Origin: Bacillota bacterium
GTDB taxonomy: Bacteria > Bacillota > Clostridia > Lachnospirales > Lachnospiraceae
NCBI GenBank assembly: GCA_023411225.1
Contig: JAEYPA010000096.1
Span: 1 to 61,314, forward strand
Direction of reading: 5' to 3'
DNA length: 61,314 nt
Below the pieces are notes generated by a model that saw only the letters and a program-made list of their open reading frames with translations, was not told where the DNA came from and did not search any database. Both the position numbers and the translations under genes were made by a program. Below are positions 43,414 to 52,500 of the stretch, piece by piece. How positions within the stretch are numbered: position 1 is the first letter of the stretch; every line of letters starts with the position of its first letter.

Positions 43414-44298
43414 CTAGTTTGCCCTTGGATGGGCTTTCATATATTCTTCCCGAACTTTCATATTTTGTGCAGCTACATAGGTATAAGCCTGGCTCGTATC
43501 TACATAACCTAACATCTCTCCCACCGTTGAAACATTGGCGCCATTTTCTATCAGATGTATGGCAAAAGAGCGCCTAAAAGCCTGAGGACTGATATTGGTT
43601 AAGCCTATTCTTTTTCCATAACCCTTTACAATCTTCCAAAAGCCTTGCCTTGTAAGTCCACTACCTTGTTGACTCAAAAAAAGGGTATCATTTATGCCTT
43701 TAGTCAGGAAAGTATTACGACTTTCTTTAACATATTTTTCTAATGCGACTTTTGCTTGCCCTCCAAAAGGAATAATTCTTTCTCTTTTAGAATTATGGCA
43801 CGTTAGAATATTGTAATGAAAATTGACATCTGAAAGGGTGAGTATAATTAATTCTGAAGCTTTTATCCCTGTTCCATAAAGAAGTTCAAAGATTGCTTTA
43901 TCACGAAGACCAATTCTTGTAGTAGTGTCTGGAAGATTAATTAATGCATTTATCTCTTCTACTGTCAACAAAGTTGGTGTTTGATGGACAGGTTTGGGGC
44001 CTTTTACATTCTCAGTAGGGTCCACATTAATTATTCTTTGAATTAATAGATAAAGGAAAAATTTTCTTAAAACTACCACTGTTCTAATAATGGTAGCTGG
44101 AGAAAATTTCTGCTTCTCCAATTTAAGAATATAGGAATTTATTAATGTATCATTTACCCTGTTATAATCCTCAACTCCAACCTCCTCTAAAAATAGATGA
44201 AAGCGATTTAAATCTTGTTCATACGCATAGCATGTGTTGTCTGCATAATGTTTTATATTTTTAATATACCGGATGTACGCCTCTGTTTTCGTATTCAT
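43414..44298 (-). CDS. XerD-like tyrosine recombinase with substituted catalytic residues
   Basis: The 294-residue protein has the XerC/XerD build: an N-terminal SAM-like core-binding domain (about 1-85) and a C-terminal catalytic fold (about 105-285). It lies next to spoIIM and nudF, a place where Bacillus has xerD close by. Of the usual catalytic set, the second Arg (Arg242 in FRRSF) and the nucleophile Tyr (Tyr272 in QAYTYV) remain. The first Arg is Lys146 (GTGIKASEL), the HxxR histidine is Gln239, the GH histidine is Tyr265, and the beta-hairpin Lys is displaced. I start at the ATG at 44298 with GAGG upstream. Dimer resolution by this protein is doubtful. Confidence 0.87.
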   Translation of the reverse strand: MNTKTEAYIRYIKNIKHYADNTCYAYEQDLNRFHLFLEEVGVEDYNRVNDTLINSYILKLEKQKFSPATIIRTVVVLRKFFLYLLIQRIINVDPTENVKGPKPVHQTPTLLTVEEINALINLPDTTTRIGLRDKAIFELLYGTGIKASELIILTLSDVNFHYNILTCHNSKRERIIPFGGQAKVALEKYVKESRNTFLTKGINDTLFLSQQGSGLTRQGFWKIVKGYGKRIGLTNISPQAFRRSFAIHLIENGANVSTVGEMLGYVDTSQAYTYVAAQNMKVREEYMKAHPRAN

Positions 44299-44326
44299 AG
44301 GATTTTCCTCTTTCTTACTACCCATT

Positions 44327-44929
44327 TTAAGGATTAAATCTTTGCATAAAATATTTCATTATGTTTGTATTTACATAACCCTCCATTAGACTAGCTACAA
44401 TTATTGCTATTAAAAGTATCAGCACATATGGAATATATTTACTTAGCCTAACATGCTCGTGCTCTATTCTAGAGAAAAGCAGATAGTTTAATTCGTATCC
44501 CTTTACATAGAGAATTATTAACATTGGAATAATAACAATTCCTTGTGGAAAGTTATAGGCTAGGAAAAAGAGAATTCCTTTTAAACCGTATTTCAAAGTC
44601 GCTGCAGTAATTAAAAATCCGATACTAAATCCTTTATAAATACAATGACTATATAGACAAGGGGTACCTATGATTGTTGTTACAAACAAACATAATAGGC
44701 CAAAGCTTTTGATATATGAGATAAATGCCATTTGAGATACTGATAAGCTATCTATATTACTTGATTTTAAAGCATTTATATAATCTGAATTGAATAACAT
44801 GAAACTGCTTTGATAGTATTCCTTTAATACATTTCCCATAACTGTTCCTAGAACGACACCTAAACAAAGGCATATCACAAAAATTTTTTTATATCCTATA
44901 CGGTAGGTAAAAGCCAAAAGTCGTTTCAC
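44327..44929 (-). CDS. spoIIM: stage II sporulation protein M
   Basis: SpoIIM is a membrane part of the SpoIIDMP machine that thins septal peptidoglycan and drives engulfment of the forespore. The 200-residue protein has about five hydrophobic segments and the family's FLAYNFPQGIVIIPMLIIL-type region. I choose GTG at 44929, which has GGAGG 7 bases upstream; an ATG ten codons earlier lacks a ribosome-binding site. A sigma-E-type promoter lies at 44989-45017, as expected for a mother-cell gene. Confidence 0.92.
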   Translation of the reverse strand: MKRLLAFTYRIGYKKIFVICLCLGVVLGTVMGNVLKEYYQSSFMLFNSDYINALKSSNIDSLSVSQMAFISYIKSFGLLCLFVTTIIGTPCLYSHCIYKGFSIGFLITAATLKYGLKGILFFLAYNFPQGIVIIPMLIILYVKGYELNYLLFSRIEHEHVRLSKYIPYVLILLIAIIVASLMEGYVNTNIMKYFMQRFNP

Positions 44930-44988
44930 TGTTAATCCTCCCGGTCCGATGTTGTCCATATATCGTGATTGCTAAACAACTATATATA

Positions 44989-45017
44989 ATTTTATGTTCC
45001 GGAAGGAGAAAACATGA
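44989..45017 (-). promoter_or_regulatory. sigma-E-type promoter of spoIIM
   Basis: On the minus strand TCATGTT (45011-45017) and CATAAAAT (44989-44996) are separated by 14 bases. They match KMATATT-N14-CATAYAMT at 6 of 7 and 7 of 8 positions. It begins right after the nudF stop codon. Confidence 0.6.
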
Positions 45018-45018
45018 A

Positions 45019-45552
45019 TTACTTTTCTATTAATTGTTTGTAAGCTAATAATGCAGACATTGTTTTGGCGTCTTGAATCTTTCCATTAAAAATCATTTGG
45101 ATTAATTCGTCTAAAGGATGAACTTCAACTTTAACATATTCATCTTCATCTAAGTGTTGATCACCTTTGATTAATTTCGTAGTGTAGTATATACCAATGT
45201 TTTCATTACAGAAAGCTACTGTAGTATATAAATCAAAGAGATGCTTCACTTCTAATGCTTTAAAGCCTGTCTCCTCCGCGCACTCTCTGATTGCTGCTTG
45301 TTCTTTGTTTTCACCAGCATTAACAGCACCCGCAGGAATTTCTAGGGTGTATCGTTCAATAGCGTTTCTATATTGTCTAACCATAATAATATTTCCGTCC
45401 TCAGTTACCGGTATAATAGCAGCCGCACCTTTATGTGCAATAAAATCCCATTTTGCTATCTTATGATTTGGAAGCTCCATATAATCGCTATAAAAATCAA
45501 CTATTGCACCCTTATGCTCTAATTTTCGATCTACTCTTTTTATATTTTCCAT
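45019..45552 (-). CDS. nudF: ADP-ribose pyrophosphatase-like Nudix hydrolase
   Basis: The 177-residue protein carries a full Nudix box at residues 75-97 (G75, E81, R89-E90, E93-E94, G96), the site for metal and diphosphate cleavage. N-terminal residues form the beta-sheet extension seen in NudF-type ADP-ribose pyrophosphatases, which split ADP-ribose to AMP and ribose 5-phosphate. Synteny with spoIIM and the XerD-like gene matches Bacillus. Only a weak ribosome-binding site is seen. Confidence 0.92.
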   Translation of the reverse strand: MENIKRVDRKLEHKGAIVDFYSDYMELPNHKIAKWDFIAHKGAAAIIPVTEDGNIIMVRQYRNAIERYTLEIPAGAVNAGENKEQAAIRECAEETGFKALEVKHLFDLYTTVAFCNENIGIYYTTKLIKGDQHLDEDEYVKVEVHPLDELIQMIFNGKIQDAKTMSALLAYKQLIEK

Positions 45553-45685
45553 CTTTCATGCACCCTATTTTAGTATAATTAAAATAGATCCTCTCTATAA
45601 TGTTTACATAATATTTTTATGTCATATATTTTGTAATTATATTGTATAATAGGATTTCGGATATGTAAATATGTTAAAATTTGAA

Positions 45686-46423
45686 TTATAAATACTTTGC
45701 TCTATACCAATACTCGTAGCTATCTTTAAATCCTAATTTGGTATAAAGATTGATTGCTTTTTTATTATCAGCAACAACTTGAAGATATGCTTTTGTAGCT
45801 CCTAATTTGGCAGCATTGCTTAATAAAGAAATACATATATCTTGTCCATACCCTTTTTGTCTATGTTGCGGAGACACGACAATATCGTATAGGCCTGCAT
45901 AATTATGCTCAATCACACATAAACCACAAGCTACTATCTCACTATTATTTAGTATTGTAGCACATAATGTCTGAGGCAAAATGTTGCTTTGTACTTTTCT
46001 TGCGCTTGGAATGAGAGTATCACTTGTTCCATTTAAGCGAAAGTAACTATTCTGCCAATTCTCATTGATACCATTCATCACCACAGTTACAGACATATTA
46101 GTATTAAATTCTGGAATATCCATTACCATCAAATTTGTTTTGGTTAAGATGGAATAATTTAATTAGTTTAGAAGGTAATCCAATTCTAAGGAAATGGGAG
46201 TAATCTTAAATATTGTTGGTTGGTTCTGTTGTGTGTATATCTTTTCACAGTGCCGTATTTTATCAGCTATGGGTAAGGTTGAAGGATTCAATATATTTAC
46301 TGAATTAGCACGACTTGTAAAATTTTCTGCAAAGCGTAGATACCACCCATCATAATATAAGGTATTCAGCGAAGGGTTGGCATTTAATGACAACTCTTCG
46401 ATTAATTGTATTTCATTATTCAT
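45686..46423 (-). pseudogene. GNAT acetyltransferase gene broken by one in-frame stop
   Basis: Two open stretches (46423-46163 and 46132-45686) are in the same frame and are separated by a single TAA at 46163-46165 (codon 87). Read through, they give one protein of about 244 residues. It has the layout of a GNAT family with an N-terminal half (LYYDGWYLRFAENFTSRANSVN) and a C-terminal acetyl-CoA site (VVSPQHRQKGYGQDI, LQVVADNKKAINLYTKLGF). GGAGG precedes the first ATG, but nothing like it precedes the second part. The substitution looks recent, as no indels are seen. It is either a pseudogene, a read-through gene or a sequencing error. Confidence 0.8.
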
Positions 46424-46545
46424 AAAGCGCCTCCATATTTTACATAGTTAATTTAATGCTTTAACCTCAAAGAAGAAAAGAAAATATAGGATATCTCAGG
46501 TATTAGATGTGGTTTATTCTATTAAAAATTTCTGGTTCAAAGAGA

Positions 46546-46579
46546 AAAAACCTTGAAAACATTTGTTTTCAAGGTTTTT
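46546..46579 (-). terminator. terminator after rny
   Basis: A perfect 15-base stem (46546-46560 and 46565-46579, 4-base loop) ends in a run of T on the minus strand. It lies 21 bases past the rny stop. Confidence 0.85.
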
Positions 46580-46600
46580 ATACTTGATATTTAATGAAAC

Positions 46601-48154
46601 TTATTTCGCGTAATCAATTACTCGACTTTCGCGAATGACATTCACCTTAATCTGGCCAGGATATTCAAGTTCTGCTTCAATTTGTTTTGAAACATCTCTT
46701 GCCAATAATATCATGTCCGCGTCATTGATTTGATCTGGTATTACCATAACCCGAATCTCTCTACCCGCCTGAATAGCAAATGACTTTTCTACCCCTTTAA
46801 AGCTATTTGTAATATCTTCTAATTGTTTCAGTCTGTTTGTGTATGTTTCTAATGTCTCTCTTCTAGCACCTGGTCTTGCAGCAGAAATTGTATCTGCAGC
46901 TTGTACAAGACAGGCAATCAATGTTTCAGGTTCAACATCGCCATGATGAGATTCAACTGCATTAATTACTGTTGGCGATTCTTTATATTTTCTACATAAA
47001 TCAACGCCAATTTGAATATGTGAGCCTTCCATATCATGATCCACAGACTTACCAATGTCATGCAAAAGACCTGCACGTTTTGCCAAACGAACGTCAGCCC
47101 CAACTTCACCGGCAAGGAGTCCTGATAATTGAGCAACTTCTATCGAATGTTTCAGAGCATTCTGGCCATAACTTGTTCTAAACTTCATACGGCCTAATAA
47201 TTTGATAAGCTCTGGGTGAATTCCATGAACACCAACTTCTAAAGTTGCTGCTTCACCTTCTTCACGAATCATTACTTCGACTTCTTTCTGTGCCTTCTCA
47301 ACCATTTCTTCAATTCTGGCAGGATGTATTCTGCCATCTACGATAAGCTTTTCTAATGCAATACGTGCTACTTCTCGTCGAATTGGATCAAAACCTGATA
47401 AAATAACTGCTTCTGGAGTATCATCAATAATTAAATCAACACCAGTAAGAGTTTCGAGAGTACGAATATTACGACCTTCGCGACCAATAATTCTACCCTT
47501 CATCTCATCATTTGGAAGTTGTACAACTGAGATAGTGGTTTCTGCCACATGATCAGCAGCACATTTTTGGATAGCAGTGACAACATAATCTTTTGCCTTC
47601 TTATCTGCTTCTTCCTTTGCTCGATTTTCTAATTCTTTTACTAATTTTGCAGTTTCATGTTTTACTTCATCTTCAACAGTCTTTAAAAGATATTCTTTCG
47701 CTTGTTCGGAGGTTAGTCCAGAAATCTTCTCTAATTCATGCAGCTGTCTTTCATGGATACTTTCCACTTCTGTTCTGAGCTTATCTAAATCATTCTCTTT
47801 AGCAGCAAGCTTAGATTCTTTCTTTTCTAGTGCTTCAGTTTTTCTATCTAAAGTTTCTTCTTTAGTTAGAACTCTCTTTTCATAGCGTTGTAACTCTGTT
47901 CTACGTTCCTTAGTCTCTTTCTCTAATTCATTCTTAGTGCGTAAGGATTCTTCCTTCGCTTCGAGAAGAGCTTCTCGTTTCTTAGTTTCAGCTGTTTTTA
48001 AGGCTTCATCTATGATTTCTCTTGCTTTCTCTTCTGCGCTGCCAATTTTTGCTTCCACAATCTTCTTACGATGAGTAATTGCAGCTTTCCAAGAAATAAG
48101 AGCTGTCAGGACCATAAGTACAATAGTACCTACTATATAGAGTACATAATCCAC
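46601..48154 (-). CDS. rny: ribonuclease Y
   Basis: RNase Y is a membrane-bound endonuclease that starts mRNA decay in Firmicutes. The 517-residue protein has an N-terminal helix (about 3-20), a long coiled coil (about 30-190), a KH domain with IIGREGRN at about 222-229 and an HD domain with His365-Asp366 (LLHDIGKS). The start is GTG with GGAGG 7 bases upstream. A strong terminator follows, so it is a single gene. Confidence 0.97.
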   Translation of the reverse strand: MDYVLYIVGTIVLMVLTALISWKAAITHRKKIVEAKIGSAEEKAREIIDEALKTAETKKREALLEAKEESLRTKNELEKETKERRTELQRYEKRVLTKEETLDRKTEALEKKESKLAAKENDLDKLRTEVESIHERQLHELEKISGLTSEQAKEYLLKTVEDEVKHETAKLVKELENRAKEEADKKAKDYVVTAIQKCAADHVAETTISVVQLPNDEMKGRIIGREGRNIRTLETLTGVDLIIDDTPEAVILSGFDPIRREVARIALEKLIVDGRIHPARIEEMVEKAQKEVEVMIREEGEAATLEVGVHGIHPELIKLLGRMKFRTSYGQNALKHSIEVAQLSGLLAGEVGADVRLAKRAGLLHDIGKSVDHDMEGSHIQIGVDLCRKYKESPTVINAVESHHGDVEPETLIACLVQAADTISAARPGARRETLETYTNRLKQLEDITNSFKGVEKSFAIQAGREIRVMVIPDQINDADMILLARDVSKQIEAELEYPGQIKVNVIRESRVIDYAK

Positions 48155-48487
48155 AGGAGCACCTCCTTATTTAGTTTTCATTGTACATTATACAACAATA
48201 AAATTTTATAATGAATTCACTATTATGTCAAGTATTGTAATTGGTTTTTTATGCAATTTGTCAATTAACACTATCTAATTAGTGATAATTCTTTAAAAAA
48301 ATATTTCATAATGACAAGATTATATCTTATAAGTGTCTGTCTATTTAATAATTGTATATTTAAAACATTTTTTTATTATTTTAAATTATAAACCCTTAAT
48401 ATTACAAAAAGATTGTAATGACTCTTATAAGTGTATATATATTCATACTTACGACTAAATATACAATCGGCTTAAAATCATAACTAA
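48155..48487. other. 333-base intergenic region between rny and recX
   Basis: The gap is very AT-rich and holds the rny promoter region; a TTGACA (48226-48231, minus) with a TATAAA 15 bases below is a weak candidate. The 11-base word CTTATAAGTGT occurs twice (about 48329 and 48424). I see no gene. Confidence 0.5.
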
Positions 48488-49099
48488 TTATTCTTTATTC
48501 TCAATGAATGATAAGCACTTTCTAACTTTCTCGTAGGAAAATCCCTTACGACATAAAGAAGCAGTTAACTTGTTTTTCGCATTATAGTCAAGTGAATTGA
48601 TATCGTTACACTTCTTTGCAATATGTTTATTAATAACTTCCATCTCAACGTCAAAAGAATATTCACTATCCATACATTCTTTAATCAGAGAAGCATCTAC
48701 ACCCTTTCTCTTTAAATCATATTCTATAGCTTGCTTACTTTTTGACATTTTTTTTAATCTAATATAATTTTCTGCATATCTGCTATCGTTAATATACCCA
48801 TACTGCTTAACATAATCAATGGCTACATCGATACAGGATTCCGGAAAACGAGCTATCCTTAATTTATTTCTTAGCTCTCTCTCTGGCTGGTCTGAGCGTT
48901 TTAAACTATCCATAATCTTTATTTTTGCCCGTTTATTAAGCATGGCTAGAATTTCATCATATAGTTCATTAGAAACAATGTTATATAATTCCAACCTATA
49001 TTTTTCTATTTCATTTTTATACAAGGTAAAAGCTTCTTCCCCATCGATAAACACTGTCCTTCTGTTCTTATCGATCTCTTCAATATTACTAACTTGCAT
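48488..49099 (-). CDS. recX: recombination regulatory protein RecX
   Basis: RecX binds RecA filaments and limits or shapes their activity. The 203-residue protein consists of helical repeats typical of RecX, including the RPERELRNKL-like and YINDSRYAENYI segments and a C-terminal RKGFSYEKVRKCL. I start at the ATG at 49099, which has AAGGA upstream, rather than six codons earlier without a site. It lies downstream of recA, separated by a hairpin that would lower its expression. Confidence 0.92.
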   Translation of the reverse strand: MQVSNIEEIDKNRRTVFIDGEEAFTLYKNEIEKYRLELYNIVSNELYDEILAMLNKRAKIKIMDSLKRSDQPERELRNKLRIARFPESCIDVAIDYVKQYGYINDSRYAENYIRLKKMSKSKQAIEYDLKRKGVDASLIKECMDSEYSFDVEMEVINKHIAKKCNDINSLDYNAKNKLTASLCRKGFSYEKVRKCLSFIENKE

Positions 49100-49139
49100 A
49101 GTATTTTTCCTTTTCATTATTATAAAATTTGCGATGTAA

Positions 49140-49180
49140 TAAAACAGGATATTATAGTCACATAAGTGACCATAATATCC
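49140..49180 (-). terminator. terminator between recA and recX
   Basis: Arms 49147-49161 and 49166-49180 pair over 15 bases with one wobble and a 4-base loop. They are followed on the minus strand by TGTTTTATT. It lies 8 bases after the recA stop. Confidence 0.75.
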
Positions 49181-49187
49181 TTATATT

Positions 49188-50234
49188 TTACTTATCTTGT
49201 GCTTCTTCAGCTTTTGGCTTTATTGTTTCAGGAGCGGCATCCAGGCCATATTTATCACGAACCTTTTGTTCAATCTCCTGCATAATAGTAGGATTTTCTT
49301 TTAAATATTGCTTAGCATTCTCACGACCTTGTCCAATCTTAGCATCATTGTATGCATACCATGCGCCGCTTTTATTTACAATATCTTCATTGGCAGCCAA
49401 ATCCAGGATATCTCCTTCTCTGGAAATACCTTGTCCATACATTATATCAAATTCTGCTTCTTTAAATGGAGGAGCAATCTTATTCTTTACAACCTTCACT
49501 CTTGTTCTATTACCAACGAACTCCCCAGACTGCTTTAGGGTTTCAATTCTTCTGACGTCCATACGAATGGAGGAATAAAACTTTAATGCTCTACCACCTG
49601 TTGTAGTTTCAGGGTTACCAAACATAACACCAACCTTTTCACGAAGCTGGTTGATAAAGATAACAATACAATTAGATTTACTAATTACAGCAGTTAATTT
49701 ACGAAGCGCTTGGGACATTAGTCTTGCTTGAAGACCTACATGAGAATCACCCATATCACCGTCAATCTCGGCCTTTGGAACTAATGCTGCAACTGAGTCT
49801 ACAATCACAATGTCAATGGCACCAGAGCGAACCATTGTCTCTGTAATCTCCAATGCCTGTTCTCCATTATCAGGTTGTGAAATGTATAATTCGTCAATAT
49901 TAACACCTATATTCTTGGCATAAGCTGGATCAAGTGCATGTTCTGCGTCAATAAACCCTGCTATGCCTCCTCTTTTCTGAACCTCAGCAACCATATGTAA
50001 GGCTACTGTTGTCTTACCACTGGATTCAGGTCCATATATTTCAATAATTCTTCCCTTAGGAACTCCACCTAGGCCAAGTGCAATATCCAAGCTTAGAGAA
50101 CCCGTTGGAACAGTTTCAATGTTCATATGGGAGTTGTTATCCCCTAACTTCATTACAGAACCTTTTCCGTACTGCTTCTCTATCTGTGCCAGGGCAGATT
50201 CTAATGCCTTTAACTTATTCTGATCTTTAACCAT
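49188..50234 (-). CDS. recA: recombinase RecA
   Basis: RecA forms filaments on single-stranded DNA, drives strand exchange and triggers LexA self-cleavage. The 348-residue protein has Walker A GPESSGKTT at 68-76, the ALKFYSSIRMDVRRIE signature and the acidic C-terminal tail. The ATG has GGAG upstream. A sigma-A promoter and a LexA-type box lie just upstream, and recX is downstream, so SOS control is likely. Confidence 0.98.
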   Translation of the reverse strand: MVKDQNKLKALESALAQIEKQYGKGSVMKLGDNNSHMNIETVPTGSLSLDIALGLGGVPKGRIIEIYGPESSGKTTVALHMVAEVQKRGGIAGFIDAEHALDPAYAKNIGVNIDELYISQPDNGEQALEITETMVRSGAIDIVIVDSVAALVPKAEIDGDMGDSHVGLQARLMSQALRKLTAVISKSNCIVIFINQLREKVGVMFGNPETTTGGRALKFYSSIRMDVRRIETLKQSGEFVGNRTRVKVVKNKIAPPFKEAEFDIMYGQGISREGDILDLAANEDIVNKSGAWYAYNDAKIGQGRENAKQYLKENPTIMQEIEQKVRDKYGLDAAPETIKPKAEEAQDK

Positions 50235-50252
50235 GGTAATTCTCCTTTGATA

Positions 50253-50266
50253 CGAACGAATGTTCT
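50253..50266. promoter_or_regulatory. LexA (DinR) operator of recA
   Basis: CGAACGAATGTTCT matches the Gram-positive SOS box CGAACRNRYGTTYC through its first 12 or so positions and has the full GAAC-N4-GTTC core. It lies between the recA promoter and start codon, where bound LexA would block transcription. A lexA gene is not in the window. Confidence 0.75.
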
Positions 50267-50278
50267 ATTTTTAGTTAT

Positions 50279-50307
50279 ATCGTAATACATTTTATATATG
50301 ATGTCAA
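50279..50307 (-). promoter_or_regulatory. sigma-A promoter of recA
   Basis: On the minus strand TTGACA (50302-50307) is followed after 17 bases by TACGAT (50279-50284). The LexA-type box lies just downstream, at about +6 to +19. Confidence 0.55.
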
Positions 50308-50548
50308 TATCTAATTAAAGTCTTTCTTGACATATTTATCATGTATTGGATATCACATAATGTATTCTAACATATTAGGAAAATGAAGAAAAGGAAATAT
50401 TACTTTAAAGATAATAGCTGTAAAACTATAGGCAAAATATATAGATATTATAAACAATTATTGATTTATTACGTAAATGAAAAAATTATCTTTAGTATAT
50501 ACATGAAATATCGGAAAAATATCTAATACATTTAATAAATATTCAAAT

Positions 50549-51091
50549 CTACTTTTCTATGGAGGTAAGCATACCGGTTTCAATGTCAATTACATATCCA
50601 GTGATGCAGACTTCTTTTGGCATCAACGGATGTCTAAGGAGACTGTCTACAGTATTTCGAACACTGTCCTCTACAGAATCGAACCCACTAAGCCATGTAT
50701 TAAAATCAATAGATGCGGAGTCTATGAAAGTCTGCGAAACTCCTCTTTTAATAAGTGATGTTTTTATTTTTTGTGCATTAATCCCAGCTGCACCACAATT
50801 TGTATGTCCTATAACCATGATTTCTTCAACTCCAAGCTCCGTAATGCCTATAAGTAGACTTCTAAGTATGTTGTCAAAGGGACCTGTAATTCTGGCTCCA
50901 GCTGATTTAAGCATTAATACATCTCCATTTTTTATACCAAGAGCAGCGGGAAGTAGTTCTACCAGACGGGTATCCATACAGGTAAGAATGGCAATCTTCT
51001 TCCTTGGAAGCTTAGTAGCAGTAAATTCTTGATAGCACTTATTTTGTACAAATTCTCTGTTATGAATTAATATTTTTTTGATACTTGACAT
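50549..51091 (-). CDS. beta-class carbonic anhydrase
   Basis: The 180-residue protein interconverts CO2 and bicarbonate. The zinc ligands are Cys38, His96 and Cys99, with the Asp40-Arg42 dyad (CMDTR and GHTNCG). It has the short length of the bacterial beta-class forms. The ATG has GGGGG upstream. Bicarbonate supply would help carboxylation reactions, but a link to the decarboxylase operon is only a guess. Confidence 0.93.
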   Translation of the reverse strand: MSSIKKILIHNREFVQNKCYQEFTATKLPRKKIAILTCMDTRLVELLPAALGIKNGDVLMLKSAGARITGPFDNILRSLLIGITELGVEEIMVIGHTNCGAAGINAQKIKTSLIKRGVSQTFIDSASIDFNTWLSGFDSVEDSVRNTVDSLLRHPLMPKEVCITGYVIDIETGMLTSIEK

Positions 51092-51129
51092 AAAAACCCC
51101 CTCTCATTTGAGAATAAAACTATTTTTTG

Positions 51130-51193
51130 GTACAAAAAAAGTGCCCTCAATGAAAGGATTGCAAAGTACAATTCTGTTTTATTGAAGACACTT
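51130..51193 (-). terminator. terminator after ilvA
   Basis: Arms 51139-51151 and 51181-51193 pair over 13 bases with two wobbles and a 29-base loop. They are followed on the minus strand by seven T. Confidence 0.65.
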
Positions 51194-51212
51194 CATCCAT
51201 TTTCTAAGTTAC

Positions 51213-52430
51213 TTAATATACATTCTTTGGTTGAATTATTTTAGGAGTATAGCCAGCATTTTTTAAAGCTTTAACAATTTGATTCTTATGATCGTGGCCA
51301 AAGGCCTCTAATGTAATAGATAACTCAACAGCGCTAGCACGATTGATACTTACAAACTGATTATGGTCAAGCCGGATAACATTACCCTGCTCCTTGGCAA
51401 TTATACTTGCAACGTTTAATAATTCACCAGGGCGATCAGGAAGTAATACAGAAACCGTAAATACACGACCACGTTGGATTAAGCCATGCTGTACCACAGA
51501 GGACATAGTAATGACATCCATATTACCACCGCTTAACACAGCAACTACCTTTTTATTCCTACAATCCAGTTGTTTTAAAGCTGCAACTGATAATAAACCG
51601 GAATTCTCAACAATCATTTTATGATTCTCTACCATATCCAAGAAACATACAATTAATTCTTTATCATCTACGGTGATAATATCATCAATATTTTTCTGTA
51701 TGTATGGAAAGATATTGGAACCAGGAGTCTTAACAGCAGTACCATCTGCGATGGTTTCTACGGTTGGAAGGGAAACCACCTTTCCTGCCTTTAAAGATTC
51801 CTGCATGCAATTTGCCCCTGCAGGTTCTACACCAATTACTTTAACATTAGGATTTAACTGCTTAGCCAAAGTAGATACACCGGCCGCCAGACCACCTCCA
51901 CCAATTGGAACAAGGATAATGTCAACAGTAGGAAGATCTTTGAAGATCTCCATTGCTATGGTTCCTTGACCAGTAGCTACTACTTCATCATCAAATGGGT
52001 GAATAAAGGTATATCCGTGCTCTTTTGCTAAAGCTAAAGCATGCTCACAGGCTTCATCGTAAACATTTCCATAAAGGACTACCTCGGCTCCATAGCTTTT
52101 TGTACGATTTACTTTGATTAGAGGGGTCGTAGTGGGCATTACTATGGTTGCCTTTGCATTATATAATTTAGCAGCATAGGCTACACCCTGTGCATGATTT
52201 CCAGCAGAAGCAGTTATAAGCCCTTTACAACGTTCTTCTTCAGAAAGAGTGCTAATTTTATAATAAGCGCCTCTTACTTTATAAGCACCTGTGTACTGCA
52301 TATTCTCAGGTTTGAAATATACTTTATTGCCAGTTGTCTCAGTAAAATATTCGCTATAAATCAGTTTAGTTCTATTAATAACTTTCTTTACTGCCTCTGT
52401 TGCTTCTTCAAACTTGTCTAATGTCATCAT
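51213..52430 (-). CDS. ilvA: threonine ammonia-lyase with a C-terminal ACT domain
   Basis: This PLP enzyme deaminates threonine to 2-oxobutyrate, a precursor of isoleucine or propionate. The 405-residue protein has the PLP lysine at 51 (TGAYKVRG), the phosphate-binding GGGG at 177-180 and a single ACT domain at about 327-405. One ACT domain fits the IlvA_1Cterm/TdcB-like group rather than E. coli IlvA with two. The ATG has GGAG upstream. A product, 2-oxobutyrate, could feed the propionyl-CoA side of the decarboxylase cluster; this is inference. Confidence 0.93.
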   Translation of the reverse strand: MMTLDKFEEATEAVKKVINRTKLIYSEYFTETTGNKVYFKPENMQYTGAYKVRGAYYKISTLSEEERCKGLITASAGNHAQGVAYAAKLYNAKATIVMPTTTPLIKVNRTKSYGAEVVLYGNVYDEACEHALALAKEHGYTFIHPFDDEVVATGQGTIAMEIFKDLPTVDIILVPIGGGGLAAGVSTLAKQLNPNVKVIGVEPAGANCMQESLKAGKVVSLPTVETIADGTAVKTPGSNIFPYIQKNIDDIITVDDKELIVCFLDMVENHKMIVENSGLLSVAALKQLDCRNKKVVAVLSGGNMDVITMSSVVQHGLIQRGRVFTVSVLLPDRPGELLNVASIIAKEQGNVIRLDHNQFVSINRASAVELSITLEAFGHDHKNQIVKALKNAGYTPKIIQPKNVY

Positions 52431-52472
52431 AGAAATATCTCCTTTGGTTTTATTCTATCCATACATATGTAT

Positions 52473-52494
52473 CCAGAAGTGATTAAACTTCTGG
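52473..52494 (-). terminator. hairpin after ftsY
   Basis: A perfect 8-base stem (52473-52480 and 52487-52494, loop 6) lies 7 bases past the ftsY stop, but the following minus-strand sequence is not T-rich. It may be a weak terminator. Confidence 0.4.
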
Positions 52495-52500
52495 AAAGGA

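Larger units (their letters stand above)
50235..50548. other. 314-base region upstream of recA
   Basis: The part next to recA carries the promoter and LexA-like box. The rest, up to the carbonic anhydrase stop, is AT-rich, with no gene or clear terminator that I can see. Confidence 0.55.

Noticed and set aside
46132..46132. A separate small acetyltransferase gene starting at 46132
   Set aside because: There is no ribosome-binding site there, the start would be TTG, and the sequence is in frame with the preceding half of the same family. A single broken gene explains both parts.
50559..51032. A 157-codon plus-strand frame opposite the carbonic anhydrase gene
   Set aside because: It is a shadow of the conserved minus-strand gene, which has all zinc ligands. 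The plus-strand product shows no family features.
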